From an uncultured cyanobacterium (GTDB taxonomy: Bacteria > Cyanobacteriota > Cyanobacteriia > PCC-6307 > Cyanobiaceae): a DNA stretch of 64,000 nucleotides. Numbering within the stretch: the first letter of the stretch is position 1; every line of letters begins with the position of its first letter. The DNA is taken from assembly GCA_903856805.1 (NCBI GenBank), contig CAIOCZ010000022.1, forward strand, positions 1-64,000. Reading direction: 5' to 3'. The notes below the pieces were generated by a model, which was not told the origin of the DNA, made no database searches, and saw only the letters and a list, made by a program, of their open reading frames with translations. Positions 36,081 to 45,712 of this stretch are shown in pieces. A program made the position numbers and the translations under genes.

Positions 36081-39000
36081 TTAGAACACCCGCAGCTCCG
36101 CCAGGCCATTGGGCCCGGCGCTGAAGCCGCTGATCTCCACAAGGGCGTCGGTGGTGGCGGCGTAGCCGGCCGTGGCGTTGTTCAGGGCCAGGAAGCTGCG
36201 GCTGCCGAAGCTGAAGGTGGCGGCTCCGTTGGCGGGGAATCGGGCCGAGGTGAGCAGGGCCCCAAGGGCGGCGGTGGTAAGGGCCGTGACCGATCCCAAC
36301 ACCGTGGGATAGAGCGGCGTGGTGCGCAGCACCGGGGTGTCGATGACATCGTCGAGCACCGCGAAGTCGGTGATGCGATCGATGGCCGTGGCGCTGAACA
36401 GGGAGGTGGTGAGGCTCAGCATCTGGAAGACATCCGCTCCGCCCAGGCCGGTGAGGCTGTCGCTGGCGCTGGTGAAGGTGAGCACATCGGCGCCGGGGCT
36501 CGGGGCCGGGTTGACGGTGTCGTCGTTGCTGATCGTGCCGGTGACCGCCGTGGTGGTTTTGCGGGTGTAGCCACTGCCGTTGGCGAGGGTGAGTTGCACC
36601 GTCTCGTTGGCCTCGATGATCGGATCGGCCAGGGGATCGATCACCACCGAGGCACTGGCGGCATGGGCGGGGATGACCACGCTGGAGCCAATTGCGGCGT
36701 AGTCGACGCCCATGGTGGCCGTGCCCGCCGTGGTGACGTTCACCAGGAGCGGATCGGCGGTGGCCACCGAGCGGGTCACGGTGAACACCAGGTTGGCGAG
36801 GCCGTCCTCCGCCACCGCCGTCGGCGCCGCGAGGCTGAGGGTCACCCCCGGCAGGTCGTCGTTGAGGATGAGGCCACTGGCGCTCTGGGGCGTGAGGGTG
36901 CGGTAGCCGTTGCCGGGCAGCACGGTGAGCAACACGGTTTCGTTGGCTTCCACCGTGAGGTCGCTGGTGGGATTCACGGTGACGCTGGCCGTGCTGGCTC
37001 CGGCCGCAAAGGTGAGGCTGGTGCCGAGGCTGGCGTAGTCGACGCCATGGGTGGCGCTGCCGCCCACGCCGTAGGCCACGGTGAGGGGGGCCGTGAACGG
37101 ACCGGTGCGGCTGAAGGTGAAGATCAGGTTCGGGGCGCCGTTCTCCAACACCTGGGCGGGGGCCACGGCCAGGCTGATCAGGGGCACGTCGTCATTGGTG
37201 ATCGTGCCGACCATCGCGGTCGGGGTGCCGATCCGATAGCTGGGATCGGGCAGGAGGGTGAGGCTCACCGTTTCATTCGGCTCCACCTCCAGATCGGCGA
37301 TCGGCGTCACCACCACGGTGGCCGAGCTGGAGCCGGGCGCAAAGCTGACGCTGGGGGGGAGGTCGCCGTAGTCCACCCCCTTGGTGGCGGTCCCCCCGAC
37401 GGCCAGGGCCACGGTCAGCGCCTGGTCCACCACGCCGCTGCGGGTCAGGGTGACGATCAGGGGGTCCGGGCCGTCCTCGTTCACCGCACTAGGGCTGAGG
37501 CTGGCCAGGATCACGGGCAGATCGTCGTTGAGGATCAGGCCGGTCACCGGATCCAGGCTGTCCACCCGATAGAAGGCCTCAGCCACCAGGGCCAGACTCA
37601 CCGTTTCATCGTGTTCGTAGTCGCCGTCGGCCAGGGGGTCCACGACCACGGTGGCGCTGCTGGCACCGGCGGCGAAGGTCACGCTGTTGGCGATGGCGGC
37701 GTAGTCCACCCCATTGATCGCGACGCCGCCAACGGCCAGGGTCGCCGTTAGGGGGGCGGTGGTGGGACCGGTGCGTTGGAGGGTGTAGAGCAGGGTGCCC
37801 GGGCCATCTTCGCCGGTGCTGCCGGGTGCCAGGGTCAGCGATAGCGCCGGCAGGTCGTCGTTGCCCAGGATGGCGGTGAGGGGGAGGGCGGAGTCCGCCA
37901 CGTAGCGATCGGCCGCCAGCAGGCCCAGCACGATCGTTTCGTCCGCTTCGCAGTCAGGGTCGGCGGTGGGGGTGAGGAGCAGGCTGGCGGTGGCCTCCCC
38001 CGCCGCGAAGGTCACGCTGGTGGCACTGCTGGAGTAGTCGAGGCCCGGCGTGGCACTACCCCCGAAGCTCAGCTCCACCGTCAAGGGTTCGGCGGTCACC
38101 AGGGAGCGGCTGAGGGTCACCAGGATCGGCGTGCCACTGTCCTCCTGCACGGAAAGGGCGTCGAGGGCCAGGCTGATCGCCGGCAAGTCGACGTTGAGGA
38201 TCGTTGCCTCCACCGGCACGCTGGTGCCGATGCGGTAGCCGGGGCCGTCGCTGAGGCCCAGCACCACCGTTTCATCGGCTTCCGCCAGGGCATCCTGAAT
38301 CGGACGCACCCGCAGGGTGGCCGTTGGGGCGTAGGGAGCGAACTGGAGGCTGGAGCCGATCGGGTCATAGTCGCTGCCGTTGTCGGCCGTGCCGGTCAGG
38401 CTCAAGGCCACGGTGAGGGCGGTGGCGGTGGCCACCGAGCGGGTGACGGTGACCACCATCGCCTCGCCGCCGTTTTCGGTCACCTGGATGGGCGACAGGC
38501 TCAGGGTCAGCTCCGGAAGATCGCTGTTCAGGATCGTGGCCATCACCGCACTGCCGCTGGCGATGGCGTAGGCGTCACTGGGAACCAGATTGAGTTCCAC
38601 CGTTTCATCACACTCCACCAGGCCATCCGCCACGGGAGTCACGGTCAGCGTGGCGCTGGCCTCGCCGGCGGCAAAGTTGACGCTGGTGCCGATCGGCTCG
38701 TAATCGCTGCCGGCGGTGGCGGTGCCAGCCACGGCGAAGTTCACGGTGAGGGGGGCCTCGGTGAGACCGCCGCGCTCGAAGCGATAGGTGAGGGTGGTGC
38801 CATCAATCTCGGTGATGGCCGTTGGCGACAGGCTGAGGCTGATCAGGGGCAGATCGTCGTTTTGGATCGTGCCGATGGCACCGTTAACGGAGCCCAGGCT
38901 GTAGCCGTTCCCACTGGCCAGGCTCACCACCACCGTTTCGTCGTGTTCGAACGTGGCATCCGCGATGGGATCCACCAGCAGGCTGGCGCTGGTGGCAAAG

Positions 39001-41309
39001 GCGGGGATCGTGAGGGTGGGCAGGCCGGTGGCGGTGGGGACCACCTGGTAATCGCTGTCGGCATTGGCCGTGCCCCCCAGGCTATAGCTCACCGTGAGCG
39101 GATCGGCGGTCGCCACGTTGCGGCTGATGCTGAAGCTGAGCTGACCGGGGGCGTCCTCGGCGATTGCCGCCGCCGCCAGAGTGAGGCTCACCGTCGGCAG
39201 GTCGTCGTTGAGGATCGTGCCGACCACCGGGCCCGAGCTGCCCAGCCGATAGCCCGCTCCGGGGCTAAGGGTGAGCTCCACCATTTCGTTGGCTTCCACC
39301 GTGCTGTCCGGGGTGGGGTTGGCGGTCACCACGGCGGTGGTGGCATTGGCGGCGATGGTGACGGTGCGCACCACCCCGTTCGCCGCGATGCCGCTGTAGT
39401 CACCCCCCACGCTGGCGCTGCCGCCCACCAGATAGCTCACCGTCAGCGGGCTGATGCTCGGCTGGGAGCGAGTGAACAGGAAGTCCAGATTGGCCGTGCC
39501 GTCCTCCAGCACCGTCGCTGTCCCCAGGCTCAGGGTGATCAGGGGCTGGTCGTCATTGCGCAGGACGCCGATCACCGGGGCGATGGTGGCCAGCTGATAG
39601 CCGCTGCCTGCGACCAGGGTGAGGGCGACGGTTTCATCCCCTTCGTCCTGCCCATCCGGAGTGGGATCAAGGGTCAGGCTGGCACTGTTGGCCCCGGCGG
39701 CAATGGTGACGCTGGTGCCGATGGCGCCGTAGTCGACCCCGTTGGTGGCGCTGCCCGCCACGCTGAACTGGACCGTGAGCGGGGTGGGGTCGGCCGTGGG
39801 ACGGCTCACGGTGTAGATCAGGTTGGCTGGGCCGTCCTCGTCCACGGCGAAGGGGGCGAGGCTGAGGCTGATGGCGGGGGTGGGATCGGCGCCGCTGATG
39901 GTGCCGCTGATTCGGTAATGCCCCAGGCTGCCGAAATCGCTATAGCCGCTGGGGGTGCTGGCGGTGGGTGTGCCGAAACCGACCCCATCCAGCCGCAGGG
40001 CATAGCTGCCGGTGGCCAGCCCGGTGAGGTTGAGGCTGGCCGCCAAGCCCGCCGGATTGGAGCTGGCCACCACCGTGCCGGTGCTGTCGAGCAGATCCAC
40101 CGCCAGATCAAGGTTGGTGCCGTTCTCCACCCAGGCGGTGCTGGTGGTGGCATCGCTGACCGTGGCGTAGGTGCTGCTCACCTCCCCTCCCCAGATCCCA
40201 TCGCGATCGATGAAGGCGCGATAGAGGTAGGGATCGAAGCTGAGGTTGATGGCCCCTGGGCTGAGGAGATCGAAACGGAACCAGTCGGTGTCTGTGCGGG
40301 TTTCGATGCTGCCGAATTGGCTCACGCTGCCGCCATTGAGGAACAGGAAGCCAGCCGTGGCGAAGCTATTCCCTTCCTGATCACCCAGAACGGAGACGCC
40401 ATTGTTGGCCACGATGACGGCCAGGTCGTCGGCACCCTTGCTGTTATTGGCGCTGGCACCCGTGTTGTTGCTGCGGTAGTAGGAGCCGCTGTCCCAGGTG
40501 CTGACCGACTGGTCGTAGCTGGCGCCCATGATCGGTGCCCAGCCATTTTCGCCGCTGCCATGTCCCTGGTAATAGGTCGCCGCGGGTGTGCTGATGCCGT
40601 CGTGGGTGAGGCCAAGGCTGTGGCCTGCCTCATGGCTGCTGGCCTCGGATACCCCCGACAAGGAGCCGTTGTAAACATAAGCGGGGGTGTCGCTGTCCCA
40701 GGTGAAACTGTTGATGTAGGCGATGCCTCCCGATGTTTTGGAGGAGGGACCGAAGCTGCTGATCACCACACGGATCCCGTAGTTGGGATCGCTGGCGTTG
40801 GTTTTGATCAGCCAGTCAGCTGCTGGCTCCTGGGTGGTGACGTTGATGTCAAGACCGGTGAAGTCTGCCGCAACCCGCTGCCACACACGCTGAATCAAGG
40901 TGAGTTCTGTGTTGCTGAAGGCCGCCGGATTGCCGTCGCTATCAAAGGCGGGCGAGTAGAAGCTCGTCCCCATTGTCGTGTTATTCCATGCGGTTCCAGT
41001 GGTGGTGTGGCCGTTGAAATCCAGATAGATGGTGGTGTTCGCCGTGGGGTTGGAGTGGAGGCGAAAGGTGTCAGCGAAGGCCACCAAGGGGGTGGCCAGC
41101 GTGAGGGCGGTCGCTGGGGCGAGGCTGCCGTTGGCGATCAGCTCGCGATCCGCTGGCAGGGCGGCACACACCAGGGGGGGCAGAGGGATCGACGCCGCCA
41201 CGTTCGGCGCACTGATTGGCGCACTGATTGGCGCACTGATCGGCGCCTCGGGGCCCTGCTGCCGCAGCCTGCGCAGGCGCCGCTCGAATCGGGAGGCAGA
41301 ACGGCCCAT
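36081..41309 (-). CDS. Giant metzincin-like metalloprotease with ten Calx-beta repeats and a cyanobacterial RTX/bluetail-like C-terminal region
   Basis: Zinc motif SSHEAGHSLGLTHDG and Met-turn WAPIMGASY; ten ~100-aa repeats ending (G/A)xIxNDDxP with internal GxAxxGxDYxxIxxSVxFxxGxxSAxxxVxPxxDxxxExDExVxLxL; C-terminal TGLGGADVFQ...IDRITDFAVLDDVID. Confidence 0.92.
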   Translation of the reverse strand: MGRSASRFERRLRRLRQQGPEAPISAPISAPISAPNVAASIPLPPLVCAALPADRELIANGSLAPATALTLATPLVAFADTFRLHSNPTANTTIYLDFNGHTTTGTAWNNTTMGTSFYSPAFDSDGNPAAFSNTELTLIQRVWQRVAADFTGLDINVTTQEPAADWLIKTNASDPNYGIRVVISSFGPSSKTSGGIAYINSFTWDSDTPAYVYNGSLSGVSEASSHEAGHSLGLTHDGISTPAATYYQGHGSGENGWAPIMGASYDQSVSTWDSGSYYRSNNTGASANNSKGADDLAVIVANNGVSVLGDQEGNSFATAGFLFLNGGSVSQFGSIETRTDTDWFRFDLLSPGAINLSFDPYLYRAFIDRDGIWGGEVSSTYATVSDATTSTAWVENGTNLDLAVDLLDSTGTVVASSNPAGLAASLNLTGLATGSYALRLDGVGFGTPTASTPSGYSDFGSLGHYRISGTISGADPTPAISLSLAPFAVDEDGPANLIYTVSRPTADPTPLTVQFSVAGSATNGVDYGAIGTSVTIAAGANSASLTLDPTPDGQDEGDETVALTLVAGSGYQLATIAPVIGVLRNDDQPLITLSLGTATVLEDGTANLDFLFTRSQPSISPLTVSYLVGGSASVGGDYSGIAANGVVRTVTIAANATTAVVTANPTPDSTVEANEMVELTLSPGAGYRLGSSGPVVGTILNDDLPTVSLTLAAAAIAEDAPGQLSFSISRNVATADPLTVSYSLGGTANADSDYQVVPTATGLPTLTIPAFATSASLLVDPIADATFEHDETVVVSLASGNGYSLGSVNGAIGTIQNDDLPLISLSLSPTAITEIDGTTLTYRFERGGLTEAPLTVNFAVAGTATAGSDYEPIGTSVNFAAGEASATLTVTPVADGLVECDETVELNLVPSDAYAIASGSAVMATILNSDLPELTLSLSPIQVTENGGEAMVVTVTRSVATATALTVALSLTGTADNGSDYDPIGSSLQFAPYAPTATLRVRPIQDALAEADETVVLGLSDGPGYRIGTSVPVEATILNVDLPAISLALDALSVQEDSGTPILVTLSRSLVTAEPLTVELSFGGSATPGLDYSSSATSVTFAAGEATASLLLTPTADPDCEADETIVLGLLAADRYVADSALPLTAILGNDDLPALSLTLAPGSTGEDGPGTLLYTLQRTGPTTAPLTATLAVGGVAINGVDYAAIANSVTFAAGASSATVVVDPLADGDYEHDETVSLALVAEAFYRVDSLDPVTGLILNDDLPVILASLSPSAVNEDGPDPLIVTLTRSGVVDQALTVALAVGGTATKGVDYGDLPPSVSFAPGSSSATVVVTPIADLEVEPNETVSLTLLPDPSYRIGTPTAMVGTITNDDVPLISLAVAPAQVLENGAPNLIFTFSRTGPFTAPLTVAYGVGGSATHGVDYASLGTSLTFAAGASTASVTVNPTSDLTVEANETVLLTVLPGNGYRTLTPQSASGLILNDDLPGVTLSLAAPTAVAEDGLANLVFTVTRSVATADPLLVNVTTAGTATMGVDYAAIGSSVVIPAHAASASVVIDPLADPIIEANETVQLTLANGSGYTRKTTTAVTGTISNDDTVNPAPSPGADVLTFTSASDSLTGLGGADVFQMLSLTTSLFSATAIDRITDFAVLDDVIDTPVLRTTPLYPTVLGSVTALTTAALGALLTSARFPANGAATFSFGSRSFLALNNATAGYAATTDALVEISGFSAGPNGLAELRVF
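41206..41241. repeat. Three tandem copies of a 12-bp unit (ggcgcactgatt, last copy ending c) in the 5' coding end of the Calx-beta protein
   Basis: ggcgcactgatt ggcgcactgatt ggcgcactgatc read directly; encodes APISAPISAPIS. Confidence 0.9.
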
Positions 41310-41394
41310 GGCAGCTGTGCTGGAGATCTGAACCTAAGTGCCGCAGCAAGGCTGGTCGCTGGACAGCGCTGGTTGGTTCAGAGCTCCTGGCGCA

Positions 41395-42045
41395 TCACCG
41401 GCTGGACTGCGCCACCACCGCGAAGAACGGATCCCCCTGGCCGCCGAGCCACCCCAGGGGCCCCTCCGCCCGGGTGGGTTCAGCAATCCGCAGCGGTGGG
41501 GGCCAGCCCTGCGCCACCAATACCCTTGCCACCAGCGCCAGGCGCCCCTGATCGCTGGCCTCGGTCCAGATCCGCGGTGCCTTCTGGGCAAACATCCGAT
41601 TCGAAAAGGCCACGATCAGCTGGCCCCCTGGGTGCACCACCCGCAGCAATTCGGCGGCCACCGCTTCCGGATACTCCAGGTACTGCCAGCCCGCCACGAT
41701 CAGGGCGGCATCGATGCTGGCGCTCTCCAGGGGCAGCCGCTGATCACGGTTGAGGTTCTGCCGCCAATGGCGCGTCAGCCGTGGGTTGGCCTCCAGCTCC
41801 CGGGCGTTGAGGCCGTGGCCGATCACGGCGGCGTAGGCCACGGTGTCGGGCAGATGGCTGACCCAGCTGCTCATCAGATCGAGCACCACCGCCCCGGGGG
41901 GGATCCGTTCGGCGTAGAGCGCCCTGAGCCGGGCACGGAACGCCCCGTCGAGATGCTGAACAAAACGCGGTTCGGCATAGAACTGGGCGTCATCGGAGCG
42001 GTCGAGCTTCCAGCGTTCCTCCCCGCTGAGCACCTGCACGGCCAT
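41395..42045 (-). CDS. SAM-dependent methyltransferase-like protein
   Basis: GAVVLDLMSSWVSHLPDTVAYAAVIGHGLNARELEANPRLTRHWRQNLNRDQRLPLESASIDAALIVAGWQYLEYPEAVAAELLRVVHPGGQLIVAFSNRMF. Confidence 0.75.
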   Translation of the reverse strand: MAVQVLSGEERWKLDRSDDAQFYAEPRFVQHLDGAFRARLRALYAERIPPGAVVLDLMSSWVSHLPDTVAYAAVIGHGLNARELEANPRLTRHWRQNLNRDQRLPLESASIDAALIVAGWQYLEYPEAVAAELLRVVHPGGQLIVAFSNRMFAQKAPRIWTEASDQGRLALVARVLVAQGWPPPLRIAEPTRAEGPLGWLGGQGDPFFAVVAQSSR

Positions 42046-42141
42046 GGCGACGGTCTGCCAAAGCCCCAGTCAATCGGGTTTCCCGTGCCACCGTGTCCCC
42101 TGGCCGACCGTGGCGGTCACGGTGGCCCCGGCAGGTGAGCG

Positions 42142-43359
42142 TTGGCGGACGACTTCACGATTGCGGTGGCCCTGGAGGGCCAGCTCCGCCTCGACGACCA
42201 GCCGGCGCTGCAGGAGGCCGTGGCCCTGGCGCGGCGCCAGCCTGGGGCCCGTCTGCTGCTGCTGGCCTGCCGGCCCGAGGGCCTGCGGCTGCGGGGGCCC
42301 CAGCAGCGGCGGCTGGAGGCGGAGGCCCTCGACTCCCTGCGGACCCGCCTCGCGGCGGTGGGGATCCCATTGCTCCACTTCCCTCAGCACACCACAGCGC
42401 AGGCCCTGGCCGCGATCGCTCCCGAGCGGCGTCCGGCGCTGGTGCTGCAGGCCCACGAAAGCCGGTTGTTTGCGGATTGGCCGCTGCCCGCCGCCACCTT
42501 CCCCCGGGTGTTCTCGGACTTCCGCCGTGGCCTGGGCACCCCCCCGGAACCTCCCCTGCCCCCCCCGCCCCTGGACGGCCTCGGCGGGTCCCTGGAGGTC
42601 GGGGAGGGCTGGCCTGGGTGCGCTCCCGTGCCTGGTCCCCAGCCCTTTCACCCCCGCGCCGATCCCCGCAGCGCCTTCCCCTTCCGCGGGGATGAGCCCA
42701 CCGCCCTGGCCCGTCTGCAGCACTACGTGGTGGGCTCCGAAGGGCTGCGCACCTACAAAGCCAGCCGCAACGGACTGGTGGGCACGGAGTTCTCCTCCAA
42801 GGTCTCGCCGTTTCTGGCGATCGGTTCCCTTTCGGTGCGCCGCATCTGGCACACCGTTCTCCGCTATCAGGAGCTGCACGGCGCCGACGAGGGGTCGGAA
42901 TGGATGAAACAGGAACTGCTCTGGCGCGAGTTCTTCCTCTGGTCGGAACAGTGCCATGGCGCCCGCTTTCACGCCCCGGGCGGCATTCAGGAGCGGCCGC
43001 CGCAGTGGCGGGAGGATCGGGAGTGCTTCCGACGCTGGACCCGGGGCGACAGCGGCCACCCCCTGATCGATGCCCAGCTCCAGGAACTGCTGGCCACCGG
43101 CTACCTCTCCAACCGGGGGCGCCAATGGGTGGCCTCCCATTTCATCCATGATCTACGCCTGCCCTGGATCTGGGGCGCCCGCTTCTTCGAGTGGGCGCTG
43201 ATCGATGCCCATCCCGCCCTGAATACGGGCAATTGGGCCTACCTGGCCGGCGTTGGATCCGACCCCCGCAGCTTCGGCGGCACCCCTCGCCGCTTCAACC
43301 TCGAACGACAGCAGCAGCTCTACGACCCCGAGGAGAGGCATCGCCAGCTCTGGTTATGA
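42142..43359 (+). CDS. Cryptochrome/photolyase family protein, DASH type
   Basis: GLRTYKASRNGLVGTEFSSKVSPFLAIGSLSVRRIWHTVLRYQ...WMKQELLWREFFLW...YLSNRGRQWVASHFIHDLRLPWIWGARFFEWALIDAHPALNTGNWAYLAGVGSDPRS; TTG start; N-terminal DNA-photolyase domain FTIAVALEGQLRLDDQPAL. Confidence 0.85.
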   Translation: MADDFTIAVALEGQLRLDDQPALQEAVALARRQPGARLLLLACRPEGLRLRGPQQRRLEAEALDSLRTRLAAVGIPLLHFPQHTTAQALAAIAPERRPALVLQAHESRLFADWPLPAATFPRVFSDFRRGLGTPPEPPLPPPPLDGLGGSLEVGEGWPGCAPVPGPQPFHPRADPRSAFPFRGDEPTALARLQHYVVGSEGLRTYKASRNGLVGTEFSSKVSPFLAIGSLSVRRIWHTVLRYQELHGADEGSEWMKQELLWREFFLWSEQCHGARFHAPGGIQERPPQWREDRECFRRWTRGDSGHPLIDAQLQELLATGYLSNRGRQWVASHFIHDLRLPWIWGARFFEWALIDAHPALNTGNWAYLAGVGSDPRSFGGTPRRFNLERQQQLYDPEERHRQLWL

Positions 43360-43412
43360 CGGCGTGAAGAGAAAGTGCGAGGGAGGGCAATGGACGCCGA
43401 CATTAGCAGCAT

Positions 43413-44570
43413 TCAGCTGTAGTAATAAGCCCCATTGTCTTGCTTATTGCCGACGAAACTGCAGTGAAGGGCGACATCCCAGAGTGCCTTGTGGATGGGG
43501 GTGGGGTCGTAGCGAATGTGCTCAGGGAATTGAGATCGAATCAGTTCGGTGGCATTCCATGCGTTGTAGTGCGGGATGCGCGAATTGAGATGGTGGGCCA
43601 CATGGGTGGAGCCGATGCCGTGATGCAGCAGATTAAGAAGGGGGCCATAGGGACGATCCACGGTTTGAAGGGCTCCTTTAGCCCAGTCCCAGTCTTCCGT
43701 CGAGAAGTGAGGGATGGCCGGATCCGTATGCTGCAACCAGGTGTAGGACACCAGCCAAGCATTCACGATCAGATAGGGAAGTCCATAGACGCACAGCACA
43801 CGGGCGATTGAGGTGTTGATCATCGCCAAGGCCAGCAGTGCGAGGACACCAATGATGCCAAGATTGGATGTTCTCATCAAGCCAATCCACTTGCCAGGAA
43901 AGAGCTTGCGAATTCCGGAGTTGAACGGTGGAATAGTGGTGAAGTGTGAGGTTGGTTGGCCATAGTCTGGCCCGCTGGAAACCCCAATCAGCAAATACAA
44001 GGGCCAACCTACGAGCAGGTGAATGGCCAACGAGACCACGGCATAGAAGGAGGGCCCTAGAAACCGCTTGAGGGCGATGCTAAATGTTGCCCAGCGTGAA
44101 TCTTGAAGGGCGGGGACATGGGTTTCTCCCGCTTCCAAGTGATTGCAATTGGCATGATGCACCGCATGGCTGCGCTGCCAGGAAAAATAGGGAACAAGCA
44201 GCAGGCTGTGCAGGGTGAACCCAATAAAGTTTTCCACAGTTTGGTTGGGATGGAAGGCATTATGTCCGCATTCATGGGCCAAGACCCAGCATCCTGTGGC
44301 CAATGTGCCGGTGACCACGGCATAGACAATCCAGAGCGGTGCCGCACTCCACTGCAGCGGGATGAAGCCGCCCACGCTGTAGGCAGCCAACGACGTCAAT
44401 AGGGAGAAGGCCAGGCTTCTCCAGGCTTTGCCAACGTTCTTCTCGGTGAGATGTTCAGGAATGGAGGCCAGCAATTGCTGCTTGGTTGGCCATGGCTTCA
44501 ACGTTGACTCTTGGTTGAAGGGGCCTTGGCTGGCCTGGTCGCGTCGTGAATCGATCGCTGATTGAGTCAT
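43413..44570 (-). CDS. Acyl-lipid fatty acid desaturase (delta-12/omega-3 type)
   Basis: Three His boxes HECGHNAFH, HAVHHANCNH, HVAHHLNSRIPHYNAWNATE; several TM segments; GC visibly lower than neighbours. Confidence 0.9.
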   Translation of the reverse strand: MTQSAIDSRRDQASQGPFNQESTLKPWPTKQQLLASIPEHLTEKNVGKAWRSLAFSLLTSLAAYSVGGFIPLQWSAAPLWIVYAVVTGTLATGCWVLAHECGHNAFHPNQTVENFIGFTLHSLLLVPYFSWQRSHAVHHANCNHLEAGETHVPALQDSRWATFSIALKRFLGPSFYAVVSLAIHLLVGWPLYLLIGVSSGPDYGQPTSHFTTIPPFNSGIRKLFPGKWIGLMRTSNLGIIGVLALLALAMINTSIARVLCVYGLPYLIVNAWLVSYTWLQHTDPAIPHFSTEDWDWAKGALQTVDRPYGPLLNLLHHGIGSTHVAHHLNSRIPHYNAWNATELIRSQFPEHIRYDPTPIHKALWDVALHCSFVGNKQDNGAYYYS

Positions 44571-44822
44571 GAATGAATCGTTCTAATTTTGCCCCAAGTA
44601 AGGCAAAATCCACTGTTGGGATAAGAACTTAGCTGCAATCCGCCCCCCGCCGTGGCTGGCTGCCGCAGATCGCGCTTCCGCTCCCTGCCGTAGGGCCTTC
44701 GGGCCTCGCTCGGGATCCTTGCCCGTTGATCAGCACCTCCTGTCTTGGTCCCCGTCGCGACCACGCACCTCCCCTTCCAGGGACAGGATCGGGGGCATCA
44801 CCCGTTCCACCGTCCGTTCCCC

Positions 44823-45629
44823 GTGCACCTGCGCATCGGCTGCCAGCTTGAGGTCCACTGCGACCAACCCACCCCCCTGCTGGCCCTGGTGCATCCCCAT
44901 GGCAGCCTGGTGCCGGATCTCCTGGCCCCGGAGCGGTTGCAGTGGGGGCCCGAACGCGCTTATGAGGTGCTCAGCGACCTCTCCGGTAACCGCTGGTGCC
45001 GCCTGCTGGCCCCCGCCGGCACCACCCGCCTGCACTACGCCGCCACCCTCCACTGTTCGGACGCGGTGGATCCCGTGCTGCCGTCGATGGGCGCCTGTCC
45101 AGTGGAGGCCCTGCCGATCGACACCTACCGCTTCCTCAACCCCAGCCCCTATTGCGACACCCCGGCCCTGATGGAGCTGGCCTGGAGCACCTTCGCGGGG
45201 GTGGCCCCGGGCTGGCCCCTGGTGCAGGCCATCTGCGATTGGGTGCATGGCCGCATCCGCTTCGATTACGAGGCGGTGCGCCCCCATAAGCGCGCCAGTG
45301 ATGCCCTCGCCGATGGCGCCGGCGTCTGCCGCGACTACGCCCACCTGGCCATCAGCCTCTGCCGGTGCCTCAACATCCCCGCCCGCCACTGCACCGGCTA
45401 CCTCGGCTACACCGGGATTCCCATGGGGGAGGCGCCGGTGGATTTCTCCGCCTGGTTCGAGGTGTTCCTTGCCGACCGTTGGGTTGTCTTCGATGCCCGC
45501 CACAACATCCCCCGCTGCGGCCGGGTGTTGATCGCCCGGGGGCGGGATGCCGCCGATGTGCCCTTCCTGCGCTCCTTCGGCCCCCATCAGCTCACCGGCT
45601 TCGAGGTGATCACCGAGTTGATCACCTAG
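44823..45629 (+). CDS. Transglutaminase-like cysteine-protease domain protein
   Basis: VHLRIGCQLEVHCDQPTPLLALVHPHGSL...GVCRDYAHLAISLCRCLNIPARHCTGYLGY...MGEAPVDFSAWFEVFLADRWVVFDARHN; GTG start inferred inside the longer ORF 44745..45629. Confidence 0.8.
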   Translation: MHLRIGCQLEVHCDQPTPLLALVHPHGSLVPDLLAPERLQWGPERAYEVLSDLSGNRWCRLLAPAGTTRLHYAATLHCSDAVDPVLPSMGACPVEALPIDTYRFLNPSPYCDTPALMELAWSTFAGVAPGWPLVQAICDWVHGRIRFDYEAVRPHKRASDALADGAGVCRDYAHLAISLCRCLNIPARHCTGYLGYTGIPMGEAPVDFSAWFEVFLADRWVVFDARHNIPRCGRVLIARGRDAADVPFLRSFGPHQLTGFEVITELIT

Positions 45630-45712
45630 CGGCTCGTTGCCTCCGCTCGCCCTCCCTACGCTCCCTGGGTCAGCTTCGGTCCTCCGGGCGGGCGCCCTCC
45701 GTTGCCAGGTTG

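Noticed and set aside
38862-41753. 963-aa plus-strand ORF antisense to the Calx-beta protease
   Set aside because: High-GC shadow ORF; low-complexity His/Gly/Arg-rich translation with no domain logic, while the opposite strand has clear repeated domains.
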